A stretch of DNA of 64,000 bases from Rachycentron canadum (lineage: Eukaryota > Chordata > Actinopteri > Carangiformes > Rachycentridae). Where the stretch lies: the NCBI GenBank assembly GCA_038496675.1, contig CM076668.1, positions 15,839,652-15,903,651 of the forward strand. The letters run 5' to 3'. The notes under the pieces are model-generated. The model was not told the DNA's origin. It did no database searches and saw nothing but the letters and a program-made list of their open reading frames with translations. Below, piece after piece: positions 37,887 through 50,894 of this stretch. Made by a program: the position numbers and the translations under genes. Each line of letters starts with the position of its first letter. Position 1 is the first letter of the stretch.

Positions 37887-39333
37887 GCTTTCATTTTAAT
37901 CAATACAGCTGTCTAGACAGGCCTTGCTTTTCACTTTAAGCTGTTAGTGGCATACACTAACAGTGTATGGCCCTGACGGAGCACTGAAACTGATCCTGTT
38001 GCTCGTTGCACATCCTGTATAGCATGCTAACAGTTGCTAATTAGCACAAAAATAAGTACAGAATTCAAGAGGATATATATTGCCACACATCAACATCTGT
38101 ATCATATTTTACTTATAAAAAACCCAGAAAGTGCCTCGAAGGCAAAATCAGGAAGTCATCAAAGTCATCAAAAATCTGGATCAATAAAGTGCACGGAGCG
38201 GCCAGCTGGATCTTCGGGATTGTCATTAATAACGTCCCTCTGCTGAAAGTTAACATCTTTAGGCCACATTGAAGTGAGTTGTATCTGACAGTGACGAGAT
38301 GAGCCCGGGCTAGCTGGTTAGCATGCTAGCTTAAGGTTGAAGAAAGGATGAGCTGGAGACAAGAGTTGGAGAAATCAACATGTCAAGTTTTTTCTCCAAA
38401 TGAAGGCAATCTATCTTAAAAAAGAGAACTGTTAAAATGTTGTGTAATTTTATATGTCAGCATTCAGTGACATGGAAAATATACAGTTCACTTGCAATTG
38501 TTATATGGAAGCTTGGGGATAATGCAAGGACTTACCTTCAAGGACTTGACTTACTACAAAAGACTGAGAAACAACAAGCCATAACACATAAAAAAGATTT
38601 ACTGAATTACCTGCAGGAATGACTGGCCCGCGCCTCTGCAGCTCCTGAGACAGAGTTATTCTCTTTCACTGTGTCCTTCTGCCATTGTCCTCAACCTTAC
38701 AACCTCACACATTTCTCCTTTATACAAAAATAATGGTCATTATCGCATTTTCAGTTAGGTTTTCTGTGTTGTGTACTGAGAGCACACTGTGGAAAACAAA
38801 AACTGGCTTTTAATTAGCAGTTCTTCTGAGTCCCATCACACTAAGGGTAGAAGTACTGACCATTCACTGGAGTCAGGATATTTTTTTAGGACAGCGAGAT
38901 AATGGCTCACAGTCAGGGAAATGGGTTGTGATCTCTTTTAAACATATATTTCAGACCTATCTGTGCTTCAAGTGAAGATTTTAAATGGCTTTTTTTTTTA
39001 ATCACCAAAAATGGTCATCCTCTTAAAGGCAATTTTCCCTTTTTGTTATCTGCACATAATTAATCTCCATTAGCAGAGAGAACAGACCATGTGAGGAAGA
39101 CCAAAACCAAATGAGTCCTTAAGGCAGTAAGCGGCAGGTCAGCAAGTGAACCAGCTTTCAGTAATATTTCAGTCAAACCATATCAACGTCCGCTAAAAGT
39201 AGCTCACAGGGAAGGCTAAAAGAAATTGATTTAGACAGTAAAAAATTTAAATAATTGCATTAATCATACAGTTGAATTATTTAGCTAAATGTTATTAATG
39301 AATTGTGAAATAGCTAAAAGTAATCATCCGTGG
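37887..39333. other. Unassigned stretch with one repeat fragment
   Basis: At about 38282-38340 the sequence GCTAGCTGGTTAGCATGCTA matches the core of the repeats at 44485 and 58067. A 9-bp direct repeat (AGTCATCAA) lies near 38153. No gene is recognised. Confidence 0.4.
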
Positions 39334-39590
39334 CAGTGGTTCCCAACCTGTGGGCTGCGGCCTCCTAGTGGACCTTGAGGGTATTGCACATGGGCAAACA
39401 AATAATGACATAAATAAAATAAGATAATGAAAATATGAATGATGTTCATGTACAAAATTATGTTTAGAATTAACTTTAGAATTAGTTTAAACACTCCACA
39501 TCATTGTTTTTCTTTTTAACTCATATAACCATAATAAGTGCTCCCATTATTGGGCCTCCTGGTCAGATGTGGGTCACCGACCCTGCTTTA
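39334..39590. mobile_element. hAT-like element, left end, truncated or internally deleted
   Basis: It starts with CAGTGGTTCCCAACCTGTGG, a typical hAT terminus in fish. The matching right terminus is not intact: near 39574-39590 there is GGGTCACCGACCC followed by TGC, which resembles sub-terminal sequence of such elements. The interior has no coding frame. The right border is therefore a guess. Confidence 0.5.
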
Positions 39591-39647
39591 CAATAGAATA
39601 CATATACAATACATATAACTTAAAAAAAAAAACTTTTGGACACAGGA

Positions 39648-39653
<6 letters not shown>

Positions 39654-39678
<25 letters not shown>
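39654..39678. repeat. Poly-A run
   Basis: 25 consecutive A residues, with a shorter A run at 39622-39632. It may be the tail of a retroposed sequence, but none is recognisable upstream. Confidence 0.9.
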
Positions 39679-40622
39679 TAATGAAATAAAATAAAATCAT
39701 ACATGGAGCAATTTCCACCCCCATTTCCTTCAGACATTGTTTTCTATGCCTTCAGTCTGACATTTCTGTTGACGTTCATGTGCAATGATTCACCTCAACT
39801 GTAGACAAGCGTGATGCCAGGTGTTTACGCCAGCCTGCAATCAGCTGTCTAGTTTGACACTGAGTCTTCATGATCGTGTCAACAGGCGCACACATTGTAC
39901 GCTACATCAAACATGCACACACACACACACGCACGCACGCACAAACACATGACACAGAGACGGAGCCTACATGGGTTGTTAAGCTTGCAGCTTGCATCAG
40001 TGGGATAGATCTGTTCGGCATTGAGCCTTGTCATTGCTGTCATCTTAATTTTGGGCTTGGCACATCCCCAAATCGACCACCGCCCCTCCTCCTCTGCCAC
40101 CACACACCACCACCAATAGCTTCCTCTGTACCGTCTTCATCAGAGTGGAAAATGGATGGGACACCGACCACAGATCGTTCCACCTCGACTTGGTTGTGCC
40201 TCTCCCTCCCAATCAACACAGAGCAAACTTCTTATGACTCCCTGGCAAAAATGTCTGGAGAAAAAAAAAAAAAAAGAAAGAAAGAGAGTTTTATCTCACT
40301 TTTGCAAATGTGCACCCCTCGTTTCATCAAGCTCCCCCCTGTGAAATACATCCCTCCTACTCAAGCCAAAGCCCACAGGGGCCAAAAGCCTAGTGAAGTC
40401 TCTTATTGAAATTGCCATCTTATCAGACGAAATATCGCCAAGACATCGCTTCACAAATAGAGTGGTAATAAGTCTCGGTCAAGTGAGGTGCATTATATCA
40501 GCCTCCTTAGCGTAAAATGAAGCAGTTTTGCTATGACTCAGATGTTTGGAAGATAAAATGGCATCGCAGCGGTGGCCGGCTCTCCAGGCTGCTGCAGGGA
40601 ACAGCTGTCAGAAATAGTGCTC

Positions 40623-40625
<3 letters not shown>
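39679..40625. other. Unassigned non-coding stretch
   Basis: It has a short CA run with CGCA variants near 39915-39945 and an A-run near 40260-40275. The 179-codon frame 39870-40409 runs through the CA repeat and the A-run and has no domain, so it is not called. Confidence 0.35.

Positions 40626-40671
<46 letters not shown>
40626..40671. repeat. (GA)n microsatellite
   Basis: About 23 uninterrupted GA units. Confidence 0.95.
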
Positions 40672-40673
<2 letters not shown>

Positions 40674-43600
40674 ACAGCTACTACACTCTCATAAATTATG
40701 CTTTTATACAGTATATTGAATTGTTTTTTTTTTATTCTCTTCAATCAAATAGGGTGGAGCACGTACAATAACAGAGCGGGAAATTAGTCTGGATGGAAAA
40801 TTAGTGTCCACACAGAGAGGAAAACATGTCATACTCCTGTCAAGAAATTCATCCATTTCACAGAAAGTAGAAGTAGGGAGGCGTCATGTTGAACTTTTTA
40901 GCATCATCTTTATTGAATTCCAGTCAGTTCTTGAAAATATCTCTGCTTCAACTCCTTGACAATGATGTGGATCAATATCTTAACAGGTCTATACACGTTT
41001 TCTGCTGTGGACTTGTGGAAACAGCTGCATTAAGATTTTTTTTTTTTTTTTTTTTTTTGACTTTCTCGTATCTGTCATTCTGTCTCTTACCAACGTTCTC
41101 ACAGTTCAGCCCCTCTCAATGCGCCCTGATTCGGGATATGCTCTAATCTCAAACCACTATCTTCAAAAGGCCATATGCCATGCCTCTCTTTTAGGGCCGC
41201 CTAAGATTGCCTCCCGGTAAGCACTTTCTGGGGAGCTCTATGGGGATTGCTGTGTTTGATCTATGCTACCTGGACTACAATAGAGCTGCAGAGGAGGATC
41301 CCCTCTCTCTGATCTCTTCCACACACCGGCAGCACACTCCGTCTCCCAGTGGGCTGGGCTAATGCCTTCTGAGAAATACAACCCATTTCATCGCTGCTCT
41401 ATTCCAGCTATTTCAATTCCAATATTCAATGCCTCTAATCCAATTGGAGCTTTGAGATATCTGTGGCCACAGCTAAAGCCAAGCAGTGGTTCTCCAGGGT
41501 CAGTTCACTGTTGATAAGAAAACCACCCTCATGATGAAATATTGGTCTCGTGCTTACTCTTCATCTGCAAATCTAGCAGATTTATTTTAATGAGATCAGC
41601 GGTGGAAAGCACAGAGGACTGATTGTACTTGTGGTTATTTTGTGGCCACGTTTGCTTGCTCTAACTAATCAGCGGTGAAAATGTGATGATATTAGAGGCT
41701 TCAGCCTACAGGCAGCATAAGAGAGTTGTGTTCAGACTTTGATTTGGGTGTGGAGGTTGGCATCAATTGGGACTAATCCAATCATCTTTACATTTCCTTT
41801 GAAAACATCAGAGGAGCTCTGACAACTTTGTGGCACAAAGGACAGTCTGGAGTGGTGCCTGTAATAAAGGTTAATCCCAGTGGTTTCATTGCTGTAAGAA
41901 CTATTTAGGAAATTGTTTACTGATATTAGAGTAAAACTGAATCTTGAACTTCAGAAGAAGGCTTTGGTTTAGATTTCTGCCTTGTTTTTCAACCTCATTC
42001 TCAAAAACTAAGCATCATGGAGTGCAACCGCAGTGCAGATAACAATGGAATAAGTTTGGCCTAATGTCTGATTTTCTTTCATGTTTGTATGACTAAGGCC
42101 CCAAACTGCAGTAGGAAGTCTACTGAAAAAAGCAGAGATGTGACTGGCACCAGAGCAGCCTCTCCATGGTGCATCCCCAAGGATGTAGCCTCAGCTGCTG
42201 CTCTCTGTCTTTCTCTCTCCTCTGAACTATCAAATTGGCCCAATACTTGAATCAGGAGGATGAGGATGAGCAGGAATCTGGTAGGATTCAACACAATCAT
42301 TTCTGAGGGTCATTTCTTAATTAAAGCTTGCTTTTAATATCACAACTGCATAATGTCATATGATTTCTATTTATACTTTGGACACCTCTGCTTTCATATA
42401 GATGTTCACACTGACTTCATATCAGAGGGGAAGCAAGATAAAGCACAAGGTTTTATGCTAATGGACACTCATGCACACAATTACCCTCAATTGATAAAAT
42501 ACTACAAACCAAAGTAATACATTACTTACATAAATAAAAAAGTAATCATAGCATATTTTTCCATTACAGACAAATTAATGCAACCAAATTAAACAGCCAC
42601 AGTGAAACCAAAGCCAACAATATGGTAAAACTGATAGGGTCATTAATATATATATATATATATTTAACATACATGTATGTGTTGGTATGTTGACATAATT
42701 AATACATTGTTGAAAAGTAGAGAAACATTACTATAAGAACATACAAATGTATTAGAAAATTATAGTAGGAGCATCACAGGAAATTGATCTAATAGTGCAA
42801 CAAGGAAGAACCAGATTTAAGATTTAGATTTAAGATTCAGGACATTTTTGCCACATGAACTTTAGAATAGTACAGAGGCTGATGTAGTTTGCCCACGAAA
42901 AACATACACACACTGTGTTAAACAGGGCATGGAGCAAAACAAGCTACTTAAAACCAATAAAATAATCAGGTTGGATGAGCAGTGCCAGATGTGGTGAAGA
43001 GACTGCATGGCTTAGATACACTGATAAATTAGGTTGATAAAGTAATTGACTATAAAAAAAAAAAATGCAAACCCACATGCCCCAACAGCTAAGCCTCTTA
43101 TCACCCTCAAGTCAATTTATACCTTAAAGCTGACCAATAAGTAAGTGCCAACTTTTCTAAATGAAGCAGTTAGGAGTAATGAGTGAACCACAGAGCTCTC
43201 TAACTCTAAGTCATTCCTTCTTAGTTTGCTTATTGCACATTTGAACACAATACCAATCTCTTTCTGCACTGCAAAGCCTCAACGTCTAAAATCTAATCAC
43301 AACAAACTAATGGCATGTGTGTATCATCTCTCAGTGCCACAGACTTCAACCCCCATAATTCCTATTACCAAGCAAATACATATGTTCAGCAGGTCTCCTT
43401 CAGCAGGGGTCTGTTGCCATAAAATAATCTTGTGCTTTGATCTATTTTGTGGATTTTTCCCTTACGGGACAAAATAGTAAATGAACTCTGAGTCATTTCA
43501 AGGGCAAGGATGCTGAGTCAGGCCTGTGTTGTTCTAAAAGGTTGTATTAGTGTGCATGCAAGTGCACAAGTGTTGTATTTTCAGTGATTACTCTGTGATG

Positions 43601-44484
43601 TGACGTCTTCGTCTGTGCAATAAATACAGTTTCAGACGGGTTATAAGGATATACAGGTGGTTAACTCCATAGTCAGTGTAATAATAACCATCTTTGCCCA
43701 CCGCTGTTGTGTCTCTTTTTTTACCCATACCCACTCAATTGCAAATGCCCTTTCTGTTTAACAATTAAAATTCAATTACCTGCAGATATGGAGAAATGAC
43801 TTTCCGTCTGGAACATGCGTTTTGCACATCCATTTTCCCTTTTTCGTTCCTAACGCAATTACAGAAAAGCATTAATGGGAGTGAAGATTGGAAATAGAGG
43901 TGTCGGAGGGGGAGTGAAAGGATGGGAAGACGTGGGTCAGAAAACTGATAATTGATATTGACGTCTGCAGTTAAATGATAAAGTCACACACTCCTCTTGG
44001 TGCCTGAGGAAGAGACTGGTCGGTGATGTGACACTGTCATGGAATTTAAACTATCAGAGGTTTCGGAAATGAGTAACATCCCTTTCCTGCAGTTTGTTTT
44101 GGTGAAAGCATGTATATTAGTTTGGACAGTTTTACAAGCAAAGTGCTTATTTTAGAATTTTATACCAAGTTTCCAAAGGGCTCGTCAATAAATCACTGAC
44201 AACACAGTGGAGCAATCGCTGAGATTGAAACAATGGAAATGAGAGAAGTGTGTTCTCTTGAATATATCGCTCTGCAATAAATCTGTGATCTCGAGTAAAC
44301 AAAGGGAAAACTCATTGCATTTTTTTCTTTCCTTTCTTTTCTACCACTACACATATGTTTTACACAAGAAGTGAATCCCTCAGCTAGAGAACTACTTGAC
44401 TGCTACTCACAAGATGCACAACCATGATTCATCACAATGCCAACTTAGAGTCCATTGAAAAGCTTACCCAGACTTAAAAGAAGC
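40672..44484. other. Unassigned non-coding stretch
   Basis: It includes a 23-base poly-T run at 41036-41058 and a (TA)n run at 42647-42663. A pair of splice-like signals brackets only 22 bases at 41195-41216. A stretch around 43750-43900 rich in AATTA motifs could be a conserved element. No gene is recognised. Confidence 0.3.
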
Positions 44485-45130
44485 ATTTGTAGGTTTTGTC
44501 AGTGTTTGCATTAACAGCTGTTTACTTACCAGCCTTGCCAAGAGTCTCAGCCATTTGTTGTGTTTACAAGACAAGAGGTACAGTGACTCGGTATCGGAAA
44601 AGGATGAGACAGGCCTGACCTGAGGTAGCTGGTTAGCATGCCAACTGAAGTAAAGGGAAAAGAAAGTTAGCAAAATAAAAGGGTTGTTTTCCACTGCTGT
44701 AAAGGGATAATGTTTGGGGGCAGCCGAAGAAGCCAAAACACTGATGTATCAGTCTGTTAAGATGTTTGTGAACGTTTTAGCATATTTAGCAGTCATGGTG
44801 CAAAAGTCAGCATTCATTATTATGTCCACCTGATGAATGCAAGTTCAATATTCGCTCTTGTTTAGCTCTGTTTTGGCCCCTGCCAACTCCTGAGGGAAAT
44901 AAATGGCATGTTAGCTGCTAAACTGTGCTCACTGGCTAGTTTCCAACTTTGTCTGTCTGGCGTTTGGTCCTGGGCAGTTATTGTACAGTCAGTTTATCAG
45001 AGCTTTTTGAATGAAAACAGGTGTGTACTGAACCATATGTGAAAGGCTCACTCTGCTGGCCATAAAGCCAAAGCAATGAGCTGAAAGATGCTAAGGAGCT
45101 CAGTCGTGCCAAGAGGAACTGCTAACTAAG
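44485..45130 (+). repeat. Teleost dispersed repeat with TAGCTGGTTAGCATGC core, copy B
   Basis: It shares ordered blocks with 58067-58280: ATTTGTAGGTTTTGT, GCATTAACAG, CCAGCCTTG, TTTACAAGA, GACAGG and TAGCTGGTTAGCATGC. The part to about 44720 is paired with the other copy. The continuation to 45130 (GCCATAAAGCCAAAGCAATG, GGAGCTCAGT) is included from memory of the family and is less sure. No coding frame spans it. Confidence 0.55.
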
Positions 45131-48100
45131 GTAATAATTCTCTGTGGGTTTATAAATATGAGTCAGTTGATATGTTATTAAAAATATATTAATTAGTGCA
45201 GCTGTAATTCCACGCAACTTTCTCCCAGCACCTTTCCTTTCTTGTATGGTACATGGGCAGATGCTAAGTGGATTGACTCCAATTTGTGAGATTGTTCAAA
45301 GCACTTAACTAGAGTCCTTCACCAGCAACACTTTGGATGAGTCTTGAGACAACACAAGAACCATTGAAGGCAAACTTGAGGAGTGTAAATGGTGCTGGAG
45401 ATCTACAAACATCCTCAGGTAGAGATTGGCTTTTAGAGCAACATCTGATATACAGCACAAGAGCAAATACATGTCTTGTACATGATGTTTAAATGTGTAT
45501 ATATTGACTTATTGGAGCTGTCCTGGATCCCAGGGCAGTGAAGCATGAAGCTTTATGTTAGAAGATTACACCAAGAACTGGGCCTCCATATCTTTGCTTG
45601 GGCCTAGAGGGGCTCAGTGGTTATCTGGCCTTTTCTCATTAACTGGGAGATGAAAGTGGGGAGCTTGTCTTCGGTCATGCGTCCCTTAGAGAAAACCTGG
45701 ACTGGGACATTAATAAAGGCCTAAAGTCTGAAGGGAATCACTCTGGTCCTATCTCTCATGGCTGAAAACGAGTCATTTCTCACAGTGATATTTACATAAG
45801 CCACAGCTTCCACTTCTCTCTTTTCTTTTTCCCACAGAACCACATCTCACACCGACCCCTCACCCTATCCCTTCGAACCAAAGAGGGGTTAAATCTCCCA
45901 AAGCCACTGAGACTCAGTTTAGCAATGAGACAGTTATGGTTGGCTGACTAGTGTTTAACATGATAATATCATTTGTGTGCACTTGTCCTAAAGCACCAAA
46001 AAGGTTTCTAATAAAGAGAAAACTCTGACCAAGCTGGAAGGAAAAAATCATATGACTGAATGAGTCACTGTTATCAAAATAAAATAACCCAAGCTGAAGG
46101 TCATGGGCAAATGCAGAAACAATTTATTTAATTTTTTTTGTTGTATTTATTTAGTTTATTTTATTGGTTTTGTTAGCTACAATAGCTAATCCAGCAGGCT
46201 AATCTCTGTGTTTCCTCTCAGCCTGAAATTACTTATGTAAAACTGCAGTTTATTAAGCTTCAGGAGACTTGTACTGCTTTTTTTTGTCTGCATACATTAA
46301 CTCTACAACAGAGGCAGTGAGTACAACGTTAGCATGACCTACAGTAACGAACATAATTATCAGAGTTGGACCCAGATGTTCACAACATGCACGCTCGTCT
46401 TCCCACTCCTGACAAAATGAGCATTAAAGTACGACTGGCAGAGTTTAATTAAACCTCTCTGGTGGCTCAATCATTACAAACTCAAGCTGTCCAAGCTTTA
46501 TTATTTTTCTAGTTGAGAGCCCAAAGTTTTCCCAGAGGTACCTGAGATTTCATGCTGACTTTTTGGGAAATGTTGCTTGAAATAGATATCTTGAATATTT
46601 CCATTTGATCAAATGGTGCTGCCATAACAGTGAGCAGTCTTTGGGTTGAATGTTTCGCTCAGTGTAAAAATCACACAACTTCAATCGCGAACGGGAACAA
46701 GATTCACTAAAGATGTAATATTATCAGTGTCTGTTTTTTCCACAGCCTCAAAGTTAAAGAGGGAATAACTGAATTTTACTGGAAATGATCAACATATATA
46801 TTAGTTCTTATGACCTACAGAAACATTTTGCAGTTTTAAGATAAATACGCATTTCCCACCACTGTGCCCATGGTTCATATGTCATCCATGCCCAAAGTGC
46901 ATACCTGGCTATGATACAAGGATAAGACAAACTTAAAAGATGGCAGCTGAGTTAAGACTTGGCAGAGTGAACCTTCAAGCCCCTGAAATCTACTAAGATG
47001 GATGTCTGGAAATGCTTCTTTTTTTTTTGAATAGCTATCCCTCCCAGTTTGTCTTGATAGGACAAAATAGAGAAACACAATGTTCTGCCTTGGAGGTTTG
47101 ACAGAGATATCAAAATAGACTTTGCCAATTTGCTCTTTAAATTCAGCCAATTAGGCCAGGACAGCAAGATGAAACATCCCGACAGCATTACTGATTTGCA
47201 ATGTTGCCTTAAATTAGGCCTACAGTTTAGACTTCTTGGCTGTCAGTGCGCACACTTTCATTTGTCTCAGCAATTAGCCAGATGCTGGATGATTATCATA
47301 TTTATATTCCCATCCATCTCGGGTGAAGTTAATAAATCCACAGCTGAAGTAAAGCAGGTCAGACAAAAGCAATGAGTTTTTGCGATGAAGACAGAAATTG
47401 AGATTTTCCAAACCAAGGCACAGGGGGAAACACCAAAGGGAGAAGTTGATCCATGCAGAGATGGGAAACACAGGTACAATATCACAATACCACTACGAAC
47501 GAATGCTGTGCTTTAGCTGATTCTTGTGCGCCAACTTTCCATCCCCTCTGTTGAATTTGGTGCACAGATCTGCTGGTGAACTCGTATCAACAAATAGAAA
47601 GAAGCAATCTTCAAAAATAATGGAGCTTGGAATGAAAGATGGAAGCCAATAAGCCATGAATAGAAATAGATTTACATCATGATTATAATTTGAAATGGAA
47701 GCGGAGTTTGTGGTCAATGTAGAGTACAAATATACATTAGAAAAGCATACTCTGTGTACAACTCAATAAGCATCCCTGAATGACACCAAAATAATGGCTT
47801 CCCAAAGTTCAGTAATAGTTTTTTTTTTAACTTCTGTTTCTTCCAAAAGATAATGTATAAAGTTTATATGACTTCCTTGTTTGCTCTGTTGTATCTCTTT
47901 CATGTCAAAGTCTTGGAGACAGCACATGACTTAATTAAATGTAGTAATTTTTTATTCAGTCTCAATTCAGATTCTCTGGCAAATAACTCTGGACTTTTCT
48001 CTGGATTCTCCTGTTTGATAAGAAGATGCCAGCAGAAATGAAAACCCATCTTTCCAAATGACAGCAATTTAGCTCATAGACAGGAGATTGTGGGGGAGCT

Positions 48101-50856
48101 TTCTCACTTGGGCAATTTGATATAATATCTTCATCTAATAACAGTCATTTCTTCAGTCGGAGGCCTTCCTGGTTTCTAACTGGGTTTTGAATGACTACCT
48201 TGTGAATTACCTGCGAGAGTCATTTCACTAATGGCTTTTGAATCACCTTGAAAATCACTATATCTACCGCAAAAACCCGCTCTGCTTTACTTGTACAGAA
48301 ACTTCTCCCAGTGCTTTAATGATCCTTCTGAGCGCGACGCATTATTGTTTTTCTGCTGGTGCGTGTTTTCTGTTTTGGGTGAGGATGACTCAATTTTAAT
48401 GGCGTCTTCCTTTGCCAATGTTCAATTTATTCAGCGCTTCTCTTACATCATCTCTGACAAAGCAATGAGAAGCTACTGGAAACGAAGGCCAGAGAAACAG
48501 AGGGAGACACAGTGATCCCTTTGCTGAATGTAAGGGGAGGTAATCTAAATTGAGTCAAATCCATAAAAAGATGGTATTAGACTTTCATGGGGTGTAGCAT
48601 CACTGCAGAGAGTAACTAATAAGGGAATTAATCCAACTGCTACGGCTCAGAGGCTTCTCCTGCCTCGTCCTGCTTTTCTAATCTATCATTTCCTCCTCTT
48701 ACAAACAAATACTATGCTCATTCACTCATGTCATTGTGGATATAATGGAGTAGGCATGAAAATGCCACCAGTTAAGGTGTCATCTCTCGTTGGTGCAAAA
48801 CTTGTATATCTGAAAATTCAGTTTTCAAGACTTGGCGTCACATGTAGGGAGGGGGTTTGGCAGCTGAAAGTAAGTCACATTTTGCTCTGAGTATTTGCCA
48901 GTTCTTAGCAACCATTAAAGTGATAGTGTAATGATTCGACAAAAGGCCAGAAGTGCTGTATGAGCAGGCTGAAAACATTTAACCGGTTCAATGATATCCT
49001 TTATTACATTCTCACAAAATAAAAGAGACTGCTTAGGCGACAGTTAAATGCAGTAGCAAGGGATTGTAAAGCACTCCATACACACATGACTACAGTTGTG
49101 GTGCAACAGAACTGGAACTGATGACTGTCAGTCCAATTTAAAGAAGCTCCAAGGGACTAATATGATCATAATGAAAATACACCAAATAGTGGAGACAACG
49201 AGAAAAAAATTAAGTCAGATTAGACTTTCTTCAGCTATTAAAATCTAACATTGTCTAATTTCGATCCTCAAAAGACTATGTTGATGTTATGGTGCTTTTT
49301 GAACTGAGCATGCACATAAGTGGCAGCTTAACTTTGAAATAAGAAGGACAAATCGTAGACAGTCTTCACTAGAAGAAGTGTATTTGTAGGTAGAGAGGCA
49401 AGTCGCACATAGAGGGCCGCAGGGCCTGACAGCTTTTTGGCCCAGTGTTTCCCCCATGGGATAATCCATAATTCATGTGGGAGTCGTGCACTTGTCACTG
49501 TGGCTCTGTATAGTGGGTACCACAAAGAGGAGTTTTGTGGGTAATTGGCAAACACAATTATAATGCATCTTCCAGCATCACCCTCCTGCAGGAGCAATGC
49601 ACAGTTCACTTCCCTCACTGCATAACAATGTAGAACTGGTGGTGTAAGCAACGATGACCTTACGGTGTGCATGCATATTTAACATATGAATGTTGAGGAT
49701 CATTCACACAAATACACACCAATACTTATATGCACAGACTATAATATTTACAGAGTTTTGCAATAACATTACAGTGTATTAGTTGTGCAAAAACAAATGT
49801 TTTCCTTTGCCGGCTGGAACAACATGCATGTAACTATTACTCATCTACATTGTGTAGATGGAGTGTACACAAAGACCTTTGCAATGTAATGCACTCATAT
49901 ACAACACTAGAAAATATAAACTCACAAATCATCACAAGGTTTAGTCAACACTGTTCTGGCATGTGCTCAACAGAAAATGAGCATTTTGTGTATTTACTTC
50001 AGATCCTCTTCATTATTTTACACTGTGCCAGTGCCACCTGTATTTTATCATGCTGTACTAATATATTTGTGGAAAAAGAGTGCCAGCACTCACGATGTGC
50101 ATCATGACTGGATGTAAGCTTAAGACATGGTGGAGATTTTTTTTCAGCCATTGGAGCATTGTGTACGGTCAACCTGTACTGCCAGCTCACCATGCGCCAC
50201 TGAATAAACAGAGAGGGAATGTGTTGGAGCTTTATCACCATCTACAAATGAAAAATTGAAAGACTAGTGGGCTGAAGCTGCTTAAGCTACTGGTATACTC
50301 TGTCAGAGTGGGTCGGACTGTTGAATAGATCTGAGACCACTCCTCTGACATTGGATTGTAGGTGGGTGGGGGGCTGAAACTTTCCTAAATTGAAATCCAA
50401 ATTCACATCCTTTTGAAGACGCGTTTGGCCGGCTGAGTGGAGGTGAAAAAGGAGCCAAGGTTCTGTCTTTCTTCTTCATTCCTGACATAGCTTTCTTTTG
50501 TCTCTTTTCATATGAACAACCTAGTGCAACACTATGAAAACCTTCCAGAAGAGACTTTCCAAATATGTTGTTTTCTTTCCTTCCCACTTAAGTGAAGGTA
50601 ACATGGCACCAAGGTAACATGACCACTTTTTCACTACACCTTAAAGGTAGCTGTTCAGAAAAGACATTTGATTTCTGAAAACATTGGACAATTCATCTTT
50701 TGAGCTGGGTCTGATTCTTTATTCCTTAAATGTTGTGTATTTAGAGGTGAACTCGCTCCTCAGTCGTGTCCTCCAGATTCAAGCAAAAGATGACTGTTGC
50801 ACAAAAAGATGTTTGGCAGGGGTACTTTGGAGGAAATGTAACACGGTTAATTATCC
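45131..50856. other. Long unassigned non-coding stretch
   Basis: No gene or element is recognised in 5.7 kb. Short T-rich runs occur near 46130 and 47023. The segment 48140-48290 has an enhancer-like mix of motifs but no direct evidence of function. Confidence 0.3.
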
Positions 50857-50894
50857 ATGACATGGTTCATCATCCTGATGATGAACCATATCAT
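50857..50894. repeat. Near-perfect 38-bp palindrome
   Basis: ATGGTTCATCATC (50862-50874) and GATGATGAACCAT (50877-50889) are a perfect 13-bp inverted repeat around a 2-base centre. After one mismatched pair, four more bases pair on each side (ATGA and TCAT), giving 17 of 18 paired positions. With a 2-base centre it is cruciform-prone and unlike a microRNA precursor. Confidence 0.9.

Noticed and set aside
12020..38189. TGGATCAATAAAGT present near 12024 and again near 38174, similar to some LINE 3' ends
   Set aside because: Only 14 bases are shared, with no flanking similarity, so LINE tails cannot be claimed.
39870..40409. 179-codon ATG-initiated open frame
   Set aside because: It runs through a CA repeat (His-Thr runs) and an A-run (Lys run). 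No domain is seen and nothing suggests splicing.
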